Shown piece after piece: positions 1 to 12,500 of a stretch of DNA of 64,000 nucleotides. Numbering within the stretch: position 1 is the stretch's first letter; the number at the start of each line of letters is the position of its first letter. Below the pieces are notes generated by a model, which saw only the letters and a list, made by a program, of their open reading frames with translations, was not told where the DNA came from and ran no database searches. This DNA is from Haliclystus octoradiatus. Lineage: Eukaryota; Cnidaria; Staurozoa; Stauromedusae; Haliclystidae. Position numbers and translations under genes: made by a program. The DNA lies in NCBI GenBank assembly GCA_916610825.1, contig OU744449.1:28465728-28529727 (forward strand), read 5' to 3'.

Positions 1-1341
1 TTGAAAACTAATTTAATAAGTAGTTATCCCACATCATAAACAAATCAAACTCAACCCTCCCACTTACGGGGGGAGTCTCCCTCATTTCAGGGTCTTCTCC
101 CACTTTTGAGAAATTTCCTCCCTCTTTTTCTAGCAATTCCAATTTTCTTTAAATCATGTATGGAAATTTATAATTATATTTATATCTTCGTTTTTGATAA
201 AGCTTTGGAACTGTAATCCATTGCAAAATGAAGGGCTGCGCACAAATTTCGAGAAACTTTAACCCCTTTTGCTCATCTGTGATTTGAAATTGAACGAGAG
301 GTTAGCTTTTGATTGGACAAATTGTACTTATTTTATGTCAAAAAAGAGGAAAAAAGACTGTAAAGAAAATACGGGGACATGCCCTCAGACCCCCCTAATG
401 GGCCACCCCTTCAGAGTAGATAAGACAAAACCTCCCCCTCAAAAATTATGTAAGGTTGAGAGCTCTGTGTTTATTATCTACATGCACAAAGGATGCACAT
501 CTTTTGCGAACAGCTTTCCGGCAACCTGAACAATATCCACCGTGTTATTGTAATTCTTAATTTAATTAATTATTATTTTACCTCGTTCCTATATATTGTA
601 ATCAATCATGTGAAAAAAGCTTGTAGCATATCAGGTACCTGAAGAATGATAATTGATAAGGTAGGCGGTGTAGGTCTAGTTGGTAGCGACTCAACGTATG
701 CCCTTCAACCGCTGCATGACATCCTTTACTGGCAACCAAAGGAGATGTTTAGACGGAGCTATGGGAAAGTAGTATCTTTTATATTTTCATAATGTCTTGT
801 ATTGTGAATTGTCTTAATTACAAGTTTCTTTGTGGCGTTCTTTGTGTAGCAAATATGTTAGGCGTATGGGGGAGGGCACATTCAACATTCCTATAATGCG
901 ACTGTCTATACTACTACTACTGGGTAGCGGATAGCGCCGAGTTCAAATTGCTAGTGAAAGAGGAAGATGCCAACCAAGGCCAAGCGGCTAAGAGCAAGAG
1001 CAAGAGGCTTAGCAACAAGCAAGCCAATGCAGCATGTATAGTTGAGTAAATTATAAATGAAGTGATTCCCTGTTACCTGTAGAGCATTGTCGAATAGCAT
1101 TTAGAGTAGATATTTGACTTGCTCGTGAAAATAACCCAAATCTTGCCAAAGAAATTGTAGAACGGGTGATACTTGAAGACGCCATTTTGTGTAAGACTGT
1201 CTGAAAGAGAGGCTTCATAATGGACATATTTGTTCAAAAAGTTCATTCAATAAATAAGAAGTGTTATCAACACGTTGTTTCACTTGTTTGGATCTTGAGT
1301 TTGATCGTTATTTGATAATTGGAAGATTAAGTAGTCACAAA
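1..1341. other. Upstream flank of NOSIP, no gene recognised
   Basis: No coding exon with homology or splice support was seen here. The stretch holds a GC-rich patch around 360-420 containing a catgccctcagacccccc-like motif that recurs in degenerate form near 16250. It also holds one copy of a dispersed repeat at about 790-920, listed separately. The NOSIP promoter must lie near its right end. Confidence 0.6.
790..920 (+). repeat. Dispersed repeat, copy 1
   Basis: This segment matches the reverse complement of about 17818-17945, sharing stretches such as tgttaggcgtatggggga and tggcgttctttgtgtagcaa. Part of it, the tagtagtatagac-attataggaatgt end, recurs at about 4815-4880. The family is unnamed by me, and copy ends are approximate. 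Confidence 0.65.
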
Positions 1342-4300
1342 ATGACGCGCCATGGCAAAAACTGTACAGCAGGGGCAGTGTACACCTACCACGAGAAAAA
1401 GAGAGACACTGAAACATCAGGCTATGGTTCTGACGCATCAAGACTTGGTAAAGATTCAATAAAAGACTTTGACTGTTGTAGTTTGACTTTACAGCCATGT
1501 AAAGAGCCGCTAATTACACCGGATGGACATTTGTACGATAAGGAAGCAATTTATGAGTGCATTTTAACTCAGAAAATAGAGAACAATAAGAAATTGAAGG
1601 CATTTGACAAGCAGGTAAGTTGGATGGAAGGTTAAGCCCAACAGTAGGCCTAGGTAGAGGGAGTACTGTATACTAGATGTTGTACTAGGTCGCCTAAAGA
1701 CGGCAGGTCTTAAACGCGGAACACGGAAGACGCGGAAGGATTTACGGAAGAGTTAAAATAGAGGTTTCTATTGTGTTTTCGAGTATTGGAATGAGACTGC
1801 CGGTTGGTCATCTGCCGCCTTTCCTGTGATTTATCTGCCGCTAGCAGCGGAGAAACACAAGTGTAGTGAATGAACTGGTAACATAAACATGAAAGCAAAT
1901 CCGATCAAGAGGCGACAATATTCATTGCTTCGAATTTCAGTCAGTTTGAGTTCATGTTAGTATTTCTATTTGATGATAAAATACGTTTATAAATGGAGTG
2001 TATAAAATAGGGGAGAGCGGGGTGAAATGGAACGGGGGTGAATCGGAATACGCAACTTCTAAAGACTCAAAAATTACAAAATTGCAGCAGAACATTGTTC
2101 TTATATAGTCTAAACATTGTGTAAAGTTTCATTTCGATACATAAAGTAAATAAAATATTATAAGCCTTTGAAAATTTGTACGCACGATGCAAGTCATTCG
2201 CTTTTCACATCGCGTTTGATTTTATTTTCATTTCTTCACGCATCAGGTGTTATTGCATACCATTGTGTAGAGAATTTCCGTGTTATGACGTAGGCAGTTG
2301 TTATTTTCGTCTTTTCCAGCAAACTTTCTAGTAAATAGTGTTTATGTTGCAAGATTCACGATGGGGTTGAATGGAACACGGCGGGAAACATTTCAATCAC
2401 AGTCTGGCTTCACACTGCTTTGCTTTGTTGTTGCTCCGCCTTTGATTTCACACCAAGAAGAAATCATTCAAATTAATCCATTAAATTTGTTCAATTGCCT
2501 CTTTTCATTAGTAAATAGCCTTGTATTATTTCTATGAACCACTGATCTTTTTGTTGTTTTATTTTCAACGTAAAATTAATGAGTTTGTATTGTCTTGTTT
2601 TGACTTATTATTTCCCTCGTGAATCAGTGTGAATTATAATGTAAACAAAACATTTGCATGAGCGGTTTCTTTGAATTTGACACCTTCGGAAGGAAAGCGA
2701 CTTTTTCGAAGGACTTAATGAAATTAAATGTTGTTTTATTCATATTATATTGGTTAAATCTAATTAAAACCCATTTGAATGATTAACTTTACTCATATTC
2801 TCTGAATTATAACTGAAATTTGAAAAATTATACTGGTACGGGAAAATGTTATCGTGTTTTACGGAGACACATTTTTTCGAATGGAAAATAATAATCTTAT
2901 AAATTTATATTTGGAAGTAAGTTTCTTTATCTATCTAATTTATTACTGTTGATATCAATTTTTAAAGGCTCAATAGCTATGATACTCAATTTATTTGAAC
3001 AAATTCGATGAAATAATGGTAAATTTGTGATCATTCCGTTTCACCCCACATTTTCGCAAAATCGCGGTTTTGAAAAAATGTCATTCTTCCTTTAAACATT
3101 GTTTCAACTTTGATTTGACAATATTCAGGTATTTTGCATTATAAACTTCAGACAATTTCCTACAAATCGATATCAAAATTGTGAGTTTTGCGTGAGCCGT
3201 TTTGGAGCAATAATTTTTTTAAGAAAATTTGTTCCAATTCACCCCGCTCTCCCCTACATTTATAATGGAGTGTATATGATCAGAATGTCTAAAAAGCAAT
3301 GCATCCATCTTACCAATCATCTTACTCTCTAATCAATCAAGATTCAAGTTATATATTTACTAAATAAAAAATCGAATCAAGAAAGAGACCTACGAATTCT
3401 CGCTACTCCAGTTTCAAAAATCAAACCATTGGCGATCATCAGGCAGGACTGACTCATTTTTATGTAATATGAAGCTCTCATTTTGAATATCGAGCACTAC
3501 CAACGCAACTATTTATACAAACGTGTACCAATGTTATACTGTATGGCTCTTCTAATAGTACGAAACATTTTGAGATAAATTACATGAAATACAGTATTCG
3601 ATTACTATCTAAATACTTATTTTTATTCCTTTGAGTAGTACCATTGAGGGCTCGGGTGTCAACCACTTCTGCTGTACATAATCGGCTTAATACATTTTGA
3701 TTTTTATGTTCTGTTCATTCACTACACTTGTGTTTTTCCACTGCTAGCGGCAGATAAATGACAGGAAAGGTGGCATATCACCAGCCGGTTGTCTCATTCT
3801 GATACTCGAAAAGACAATAGAAACCTCTATTTCAACTCTTCCGTAAATCTTTCCGCATCTTCCGTGTTCCGCGTTTAAGACCTGCCGGCCTAAAGACCAT
3901 AAGAGAAATTGCTGTGCTAATTTTTTTGTATATCCTAATGATAGGTCTATAAAAAATAGCTCCGCTACGCTCGGACTCATGGTGAATGATATAGTAATCA
4001 AAATACACCAATTGAATTCAAATTCAATAGATTATCAAATCAATCAAATCATCACACAAAGAAAAATCAAATCAAATCAAATTCAAAAAAGTAAATCAAT
4101 CCAATCGAATGATATAAAAATCAGATCAAATAAAAAAATCAACTTCAATCAAATAAAATAAAATAAATTAAAACAATATCCAAATAATATAATAATATAA
4201 AGAAAAATAGCTCCGCTACGCTCGGACTCATGGTGAATAATGTAATAATCAAAATAAACCAATTAAATCAAATTCAATAGAATATCAAATCAATCAAATC

Positions 4301-6297
4301 ATCATGCAAAGAAAAATCAAATCAAATCAAATTCAAAAAAAGTAAATCAATCCAATCGAATGATATAAAAATCAGATCAAATAAAAAAAATCGACTTCAA
4401 TCAAATAAAATAAATTATAACAATATCCAAATAATATAATAATATAAAGAAAAATTATTAAAGCAATTTGTTTGCTATTTATCCCAAAAAATTGTTTTTC
4501 CTCCTGCAAAGAAGGCAAACATGCATTAAAACCCTAATCATATTGAAAAACAGGATTTCTGCAAACCTTTTCTCGATGCATTCCACCCCCAATTCCAAAG
4601 TATCTGGAATATCTCTCTTCTCGCTTTGAAAGAGGATAATCATAGGCGTATCATATTTGGTGAAAATCATGCATTTCCTGTTGTCATCAGATAATTTAAG
4701 CAGAAAATGCATAAGCATATTGGAATTTCCCAAAATCAGACTGGGCCTACACTACCTCCCCCCATTAAGCATTAAACATGGCATTAAGCATTGTCTGTTG
4801 ACTTATTTCATTATGTAGTAGTATAGTAGTAGTAGTAGTAGTATAGACATTCACATTATAGGAATGTGCTGTCCCATTTCATTATGTGAAGAGACAAGAA
4901 TTCATTATCGCAATGCATGTTGGGCAGTTTCCCGTTGTCATATATATAGTAACGTAGACGGTGTCGCCCTACCGAAGGCACCCAAACAAACAACTCCTCT
5001 ATTTCTAGATGAATGGCTTTTTTCGCTGAGAGCAATGATTTTAAACGCCCTTTGTTGATCTCAGCCGTGACACTGCAGATCAATTTCAACAGATTTCATG
5101 GCAGATAGGTCTCGATTGTCAATGCACAACGATGCGCCGCAGCTATTCACAATGCAATTCCCTCTGGACCATTCCATCCGCCATCCTCAGATGGTACTCA
5201 TTTGATGTTTCTGATGAAGTCAAGGCTGAGTTGACCTTCGGGGGATTGTTGTTGGGCTGTTGTCATACTCTACTGACAATCAATATATCCTCTGAGCAGA
5301 AAATATTAATTATGTGAACAATTTTGAATACTGTTCAGCTGCATTAGGCCTACAATAACTGAAGCAGCTTAGCTAGCTAGTTGGCAGTTAGCTAGTTGGC
5401 AGTGTGATTATCCCTTCCAAGGATTGTCTAGGTAAGGATATCACAACATGGCAAGAAAAAGTTGCATAAATTATGTATAGGCCGAAGTATGTAGGCTGCA
5501 ATGATTAATAAATTACCTTAACATTTATAATAGAAAAGGAAGCAACAGGATGATGAGACAGAAAAATCTGACAGAACAGAAGCAGAAAAAGTTGAAAGGT
5601 TTTTGAAGATGGAAAAGAGCATAGCAACAAAAGCAAGCACGGCTTTCAAACAAAAGAACGACGATGATGCAATCGCTGGTCCATCCAATCAAAACAAAGT
5701 ATCAAATATGAGTAAGTTACATCTAATTAAGGCATCTAAGGCTACGTTTACATGCCTTAAGAAAATGTTTACTGATGTGCAGTAGTTATGAAGGATTTTG
5801 TAGTTTGTATAAACTTTTTAATGTTGTTTGTTACATTTTTTTATGCAGCTCATGAGACCAAAAAGAAGCTTCCAAGTTTTTGGATTCCATCGTTGACACC
5901 ACAAGCCAAAGCCACACTAATTGAAAAACCAACCATGAAAACGTACTGTCCAATGAGTGATAAACAGTTAAGAATGAAAGATCTGACACATGTTCATTTC
6001 ACACCTGTCCCTGATAAAACAGGAAAGCCTGATGTAGCAAAAGAGATCCGCTACATGTGCCCTGTTACTCATGATGTCCTTGGCAATCACGTCCCCTGCG
6101 CTGTCTTGAGACCATCTGGACATGTCGTAACAATGGACTGTGTCGAAAAGATAATCAAATTAGATTGGAAATGTCCGCTAACAGGGCTGCCGTTGAAAGA
6201 AAAAGATATTATTCAGATGCAAAGGGGAGGCACAGGATTTGCTGCGTCAGGACAACAACTGTTTGCCAAGAAATACAGACCTAGTATGATGACATGA
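1342..6297 (+). CDS. NOSIP: Nitric oxide synthase-interacting protein (NOSIP), U-box family E3 ligase
   Basis: Three coding exons (1342-1614, 5534-5711, 5849-6297) join in phase to give 299 residues; human NOSIP has 301. The N-terminus MTRHGKNCTAGAVYTYHEKK matches the vertebrate protein almost exactly and fixes the start. The first U-box half follows (DFDCCSLTLQPC, then TPDGHLYD). A Lys/Gln-rich linker leads to LPSFWIPSLTP and the C-terminal half (YMCPVTHDVLGNHVPCAVLRPSG) ending in QRGGTGFAASG. In vertebrates NOSIP binds eNOS and nNOS, affects their location, and acts as a ubiquitin ligase; that role is carried over from the family. Intron 1 is 3.9 kb and filled with transposon sequence, while intron 2 is only 137 bp. 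The gene converges on ACSF2, with 278 bp between stop codons, so the 3' UTRs may overlap. Confidence 0.96.
1701..3887. mobile_element. MULE-like non-autonomous DNA transposon with long terminal inverted repeats
   Basis: The ends are inverted repeats of about 185 bp (1701 to about 1885 and about 3703-3887), both starting CGGCAGGTCTTAAACGCGG and matching closely throughout. The element is flanked by a perfect 9-bp direct repeat GCCTAAAGA (1692-1700 and 3888-3896). Long inverted repeats plus a 9-bp target duplication are the hallmark of Mutator-like elements. No transposase frame is visible. A second element (2010-3254) is nested inside. It sits in NOSIP intron 1. Confidence 0.8.
2010..3254. mobile_element. 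Nested DNA transposon with about 24-bp terminal inverted repeats
   Basis: The left end GGGGAGAGCGGGGTGAAATG and the reverse complement of the right end, GGGGAGAGCGGGGTGAATTG, differ at one base; the match continues a few bases inward. TA sits at both borders. Outside that, an 18-19 bp near-perfect direct repeat (tttataaatggagtgtata, about 1985-2003, and its copy with one base missing at about 3259-3276) flanks it. No transposase frame was seen. It interrupts the MULE-like element. Confidence 0.7.
3952..4455 (+). repeat. Two-copy tandem duplication, period about 251 bp
   Basis: The unit begins aaaaatagctccgctacgct at about 3952 and again at about 4203 and is repeated with few differences. Each copy has an AT-rich body of degenerate aatcaaatcaaat motifs. 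It lies just beyond the right end of the MULE-like element in NOSIP intron 1. Confidence 0.8.
4949..5247 (-). mobile_element. tRNA-derived SINE, truncated copy in reverse orientation
   Basis: This is the reverse complement of the SINE seen at 7698, 10543 and 35473: tail gacggtgtcgccctaccgaa, body, then the last bases of the tRNA head (cgggggatt) before the match stops. Most of the tRNA head is missing, as expected for 5' truncation during reverse transcription. It lies in NOSIP intron 1. Confidence 0.85.
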
Positions 6298-6575
6298 GAT
6301 TTAATTGTTGTGTAAATTTATTATGTAAATATATATATATATATTATTATATTGCATTTCTTTATTAACAATTCGCAAATGCCAATTGTAATCTGATTGG
6401 GAGATTAATATTGTTTGTTTTGCAATGTAAAAATCAATTTTTAAAAAATTTGTAAATCATCTAATCTGTTTGTTATTTGTTTTACAAAATGCAAATGTAT
6501 TCACATTCAAACTACACAAATAATTTTACTTTGTTACATTTAAAATATTTGAAAATATCCTAATTATTATTTCTT

Positions 6576-9500
6576 TCATTTTTCTGCAGCATTTTTCTCT
6601 AGTTCATCGGTCATCATTTGACGGATTACAAATTTTTTCACCTATATAATTATGAAATACAAAATAACAGCTCTATATTAGTGTACGTATCATAATTGGG
6701 AAGCATATGTAAGATGTAATGCAGAGATTAGTAGGCTATTATCCTTTCCTTTATACGGCACTTGTACTCTTTTTCTAGAGAAGGGGGGCTAAGCACTCAG
6801 AACAATCACCGTAAACGCCCATTACTGATGCCAGCTGCGACACTTCAGATCAATTTCAACAAATGTGGTTATACCGCAGTTCTTTGTAAAGTAGTACCAT
6901 ATAATTGGCTATTACAAGAAGTTCCTTACAGTGAAACCTGTACTTAACAGGGCCCAGTTATGTAATGAAAATTGAACGCTATGCATGTGGCCTCAATCAA
7001 TAGAAAATGCTATTTTAAATATTGCCATAGTGACAATACCCCTATAGACAGGTGGGTGTTGAAGCTGAGAATAAATAAAGGAAATCAAATCCACAGAAAT
7101 ATCCACTGCATCATGTAGAATCACTGACTAAATACCTCACCTTTCCGCTAACAGTCAACGGGTAAGAATCTACAAACTTGAAGTAACGAGGAATTTTAAA
7201 ATGGGCAATCTGTAAGAATCAATTTCAAGAATATGTATTATGACGCTGGATTATGACATTATAACGAAAACAGAAGAACGCAATAAGAAATTGTATGCAT
7301 TTTTGTTACCTTTCCTTTGCAAAATTTTTTGATTTCTTCAACTGTACATTCCTGTTTACTCTTCAGCCTTCAAAATAAATAGAATCCACATTATTGTTAA
7401 GAACAGTGCAGCAGTGCAGTGCTTATCAACTCATAAATAAACAAACAACAGAATGAGTATGTAATAATCTTGATTAAACAATGGACCCACTTGTCACTTA
7501 TTCACATTAATTATGAAACATGTAATGTTGTAGGCTATATGCAGTAGAAACGGTCGATAACGACAGCTCTAGGGAACTTTCAAAATGTATAATTGTGCAT
7601 TATAGGCAATTGCTGCTATAGCTAATTATTCATGAGAGACAATAATCCGTTGTAAAAGGTGACGTTATAAACAGTTCCTACTGTTCCATAAGCGTGAAGG
7701 GGGTGATTAGCTCAGTTGGAAGAGCAACCGAACTTCAGATCGTATCATATCTGATCGACTGTGGTTCAAATCCCCCTCAGGTCAACTCAGCCTTGACTTT
7801 ATCTGAAACATCAAATGAGTACCATCTAAGGATGGCGAATGGAATGGTCCAGAGGGAATTGCATTGTGAGTAGCTGCGGCGCATCGTTGCGCATTGACAA
7901 TCAAGGCCTATCTGCCATGAAATCTGTTGAAATTGATCTGCAGTGTCGCGGCTGAGATCTAAGGAGCGTTTAACATCATTGCTCTTAGCGAAAAAAGCCA
8001 CCCCTCTAGAAATAGAGGGGTGGTACGGGTGCCTTTGGTAGGGCGACACCGTCCACATTACATTTTTTTTCCATAAGCATAAAGTTCTAAACAAGGAGAT
8101 TACCTGATCCACGCGCACAGCTCCTCCCCCATCCTTTCATCTGGAACACCGACAACCTACAAGTAGACAAGCATCATTAATCTTAATGTTCCATCCCTGT
8201 ATTTACGAGACTAAATATTTTTATGACAAACATACAATAGAATGACTCTGAATATAATATTTTGACTCTCATTCTATAAATTCTCTGAGTACTTTCATTG
8301 GGCACTATACCAAGAACTGGTGTGTGTAATAAATCCCATTATTATTATTATTATATTATTATAATGACAAATATACATACATACATACTGCAGCGAAAAA
8401 GAAAATGATTGATAATTAATTTACCTGCACATCCTCAATTTTAGGGTGTTGATAAAGGAATTCTTCAACTTCACGAGGGAAAATATTAACGCCTCCCCTA
8501 ATAACCAAATCCTGAAAAATAAGAAAATAGTGCAATAAATCATTTGTGGAAGATACAATAAATAAAGTCAACAAACTCAACAATGTTTTAAAGCGTCTAA
8601 ATTTTGGATTGCAAACTCCTATAGCGTACGTAATCATTAATCAATCACTCCACTGGTAAATAATATTGTAAATAATATTGTAAATAATATTGTAAATAAT
8701 ATTGTAAATAATATTGCAAATAATATTGTAAATAATAGCATATATCAGGAGTCAGCCATGTTTCTGATGTTCCAGTTGTGCAAGCAATGGCATGGAAAGT
8801 TACTGAGACATATATCAAGGATAAACTCAAAAACGTAACTACAACATGGTTGTCCATGGTTACCTTTAGGCGTCCAATGATTTTACAGCAATGATCTTCA
8901 TCTATGACAGCCAGATCACTAGATAAAAAATTATTCAAAAATTATTTTACATAAAGAAGAAAATTCACAATCTGAATCTTGCGTAAAATCTCACCCAGTG
9001 TGAAACCATCTGGCGTCATCGATGGCTTCTTTTGTCTTTATTTCGTCCTGCCAGTAGCCTTGCATAACGATATGACCACGGAAACAAATCTCGCCTGGTG
9101 TGTTGACCGGAACAATCTCACCATCTTGGTCTATCACTTTTGCCTGAAGACATTCAAATGGATCATCAAAATAAAACTGCATTGAGCTTAACGTTCATTT
9201 AACAGATAACATGGCCAGTCATGTGACGTTACAAGTGAGCCATCGACTGATTCATCAAGATAAAATGTAGGTCTAATATTTCAGTATGTAAAATTTGTCA
9301 TTCGTAAAATAGGCTAGCTGCTTCTAATAATATAAATGTCCATTAATAATATCCTATATATTTAGTATCCAATATTATTAGATAATAATATTATCTAATA
9401 ATATCCATTTCAATGTTCAATCTTTTGATAAATTAGCAAAGAGTGAGTTACTTATATTTACCTGGTACTGAATCAATATGATGGCAGTACACATTACGAA

Positions 9501-12500
9501 TTATCAAAATCTGAAAACCTACTGAAAAACTACTGAAAACATACAGAATTGGGCATTTTTCAGTAGCATTCGATCTAGATTTAAGTGTCTGGTTCAGTGT
9601 ATCCAAGATTCATGGTATAACCAGGGACGTTCCTAGTATGGGGGTATTAGGGGAATGATACCTCCCCCTCACGACTTGGTCAGTCGGCAAATCTTCCTTG
9701 GATTGTTTCTAGTCGGCAAAAGAGGGAAGAAATGGCAAAGGAATATTATGGTGTTTGTTTTCTAAGAGTAGAAGAAAGAGAATTCTTGTCCATTTATTCA
9801 TGTTCACACAAATCATGAATGCTATATAGGCTATATAGAGACAATTATCTTCAACTTAAAGAGAAGAGGTGTTTGAAACTTAAAGAGGTGTTTGAAGGGA
9901 ACCAGACTAGAGAAATTTTGGGCCCCATGGGGTCCTTTGAAAACAGAAAATTGTACTTGCTCCTGTCAGAATGTATTCCAATGATGACTTGAGGTCCGTA
10001 TAAAATTTAAACACGCGTTGCAAAACTTTGTGTGGCAGATTCAACTCGGGATACTGCACCTTAAAGTTGCTTCCAATTTACGGTGACATATCCATGTCAG
10101 ACTCCGGTGAGGTCAGCAAATTTATTGCTCGACACCCCCCTGAAAAATTGTACAGCTATCGGGACGGCCCTGGATATAACCATGTGTCACATAGTATAAA
10201 TAAACCAATCATAAAACGTGAAAAAACATTAAAGACTAATTAGGCTGAATACCTCTACATGTTCAATTGGTCTCCCAATTGACGATACTCTGATGTTGAT
10301 TGGATCGTTCCTCATTGTCTGGTTTGTGACCGGGCTAGTTTCAGTCAAACCGTAACAAATCTATAAAACATGAAAAGTCTCAATAGGCGGCTGACACAGA
10401 TTCATGGTGGAAATAGATCGATGAGGAGCACATCTTACTGTCATCTCTTTACAGTTCATTTTATCAATCACTTGCTTCATCACTTCTTCTGGGCAAGGAG
10501 AACCAGCCATTATTCCTACAACATATGCAGGTCTCATTTACATAGGATTAGCTCAGATGGCAGAGCAACCGAACTTCAGATCGGATCATATCTGATCGAC
10601 CGTGGTTCAAATCCCCCTAAGGTCAACTCAGCCTTGACTTTATCTGAAACATCAAATGAGTACCATCTGAAGATGGCGGATGGAATGGTCCAGAGGGAAT
10701 TGCATTGTGAGTAGCTGCGGCGCATCGTTGCGCATTGACAATCAAGACCTATCTGCCATGAAATCTGTTGAAATTGATCTGCAGTGTCGCGGCTGAGATC
10801 AACAAAGAGCGTTTAAAAATCATTGCTCTCAGTGAAAAAAGCCACTCATCTAGAAATAGAGGAGTGGTACGGGTGCCTTCCGTAGGGCGACACCGTCTAC
10901 ATTACTTTACTTATTCACTGATGACATTGATTTTTCACATGTTTAATTTTGTTCACAAAGGAAATGTTTTAATAAATTTGTTTGCCCTGGCCGAGCCCAA
11001 ATGATCTTTAATTTTCAAACAATCGGTGATATAAATGAAAATATGAGCCTTCTGCTAATTGGTCGATAATGACGTAGCTTGACTCAGGATTGGGCTTGAT
11101 TGACTAATTGTCACATCCTCAAAATATCATCAATGTTGGTACATATAAAATCAATTTGCTCAGGGCTTTAATGTATGTTTTACAATCTAGTAGTGAGATC
11201 AGTTGAGTTTAGAAATCTTACAATGATCATTCTTTTGATCATATTGTTGGTCAGAAACCAAACAACAACAACAACAACAACGTAGCCTACCTGTGCGAAG
11301 ACTGTTCAAATCAAATTGATTGAAGTTGTCATGGTGAAGCATATCAATAAACATGGTAGGAGTGCCGTAAACAGAAGTACATCTAAAACAAACAAATATT
11401 TCAATAACTGTATTTCTAAAATGGTAGATAAGAATTTGATTGGATGGGGGTGGCATTTACTTTTCTTGGTGAATTGATTCCAGTGAATTTCCTGCGTTGA
11501 ATCCTCTGGCAGGGAAGACACTTGTGACACCAAAATTAACAGTGCAAAGACTGAATGGAAGGAAAAACAAATCATTATTCCATTGATATCAAGAGGCATT
11601 GTGAATTCGCAACACACAACAACAACATACCTGCCGAGAACCATGCCAAAACAATGATACAGAGGAACTGGTATACAGATCCGCGATGCCTGGAATTAAT
11701 AAACAGCATACTCAAAGTTGGTTCTGGAAATTTGTTTAATTTGCACAAGAAATAACAACAACTGACCTCTTGATCATATCCTAAATTTCTTCCAACAATT
11801 GCTGCATTATTCAGAAGGTTATAATGAGAGAGAACAGTACCTTTTGGATGCCCTGTGGTTCCCTATTAAAAAAAACACTAACAATTACAAAGTAGCAATC
11901 CGTCAGTCAGATAGATGGTGTCACACGTCAACAACATGTTTTTGTATGCTCAATAAAATGATGATCATGATGAAGTAGAGAATGGGATTACAGATGTGTG
12001 GAAATGGATATGCCTATTTGGAACAATCACTCACACAAAGTAGTGTCACTGACATCAGTGAAATATTTTACATCGAAATTGAACGATTCTTTATTTTAAT
12101 TCATAAGAATTATTCAAATTTGATCTATACCTTAAATAATTCATTTAAGTGCAATCTGTAATTGCCTAGTCATTGCACGGTTTTTATTTTGTTAGTTTGT
12201 CTTGCTTAATAAAGACACTTATATACATTAGATGTATATGTGCATTACGTAGTAGATAGCTTTACCGATGTAAATTGAATATTTATGGGGTCATCAAATT
12301 GTAGCTTTCTTTGCAATGCCTCAACTGCTTGCATATCGGATGTGTTGCCATTGGATATGACATCATCAATACTGTATGTTCCTCTGGAAAGTATATAAAC
12401 ATCTCAAATAAAAAATACTGTCATAGTCGTGAATACTTCTTGCCATAGTTAAAATTAATACTCACTCTTTGTGTTCTCCCTCAGTCATTATGATGTGCGA

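Noticed and set aside
5132-5317. Short frames over SINE sequence (also 7777-8118, 10370-10714, 10768-11004)
   Set aside because: They translate the SINE body; near-identical peptides appear at each SINE copy.
7698-7785. Possible tRNA gene
   Set aside because: It has A and B boxes but is continuous with a SINE body found in other copies, and the anticodon arm and acceptor stem do not form a proper tRNA. The same applies at 10543 and 35473.
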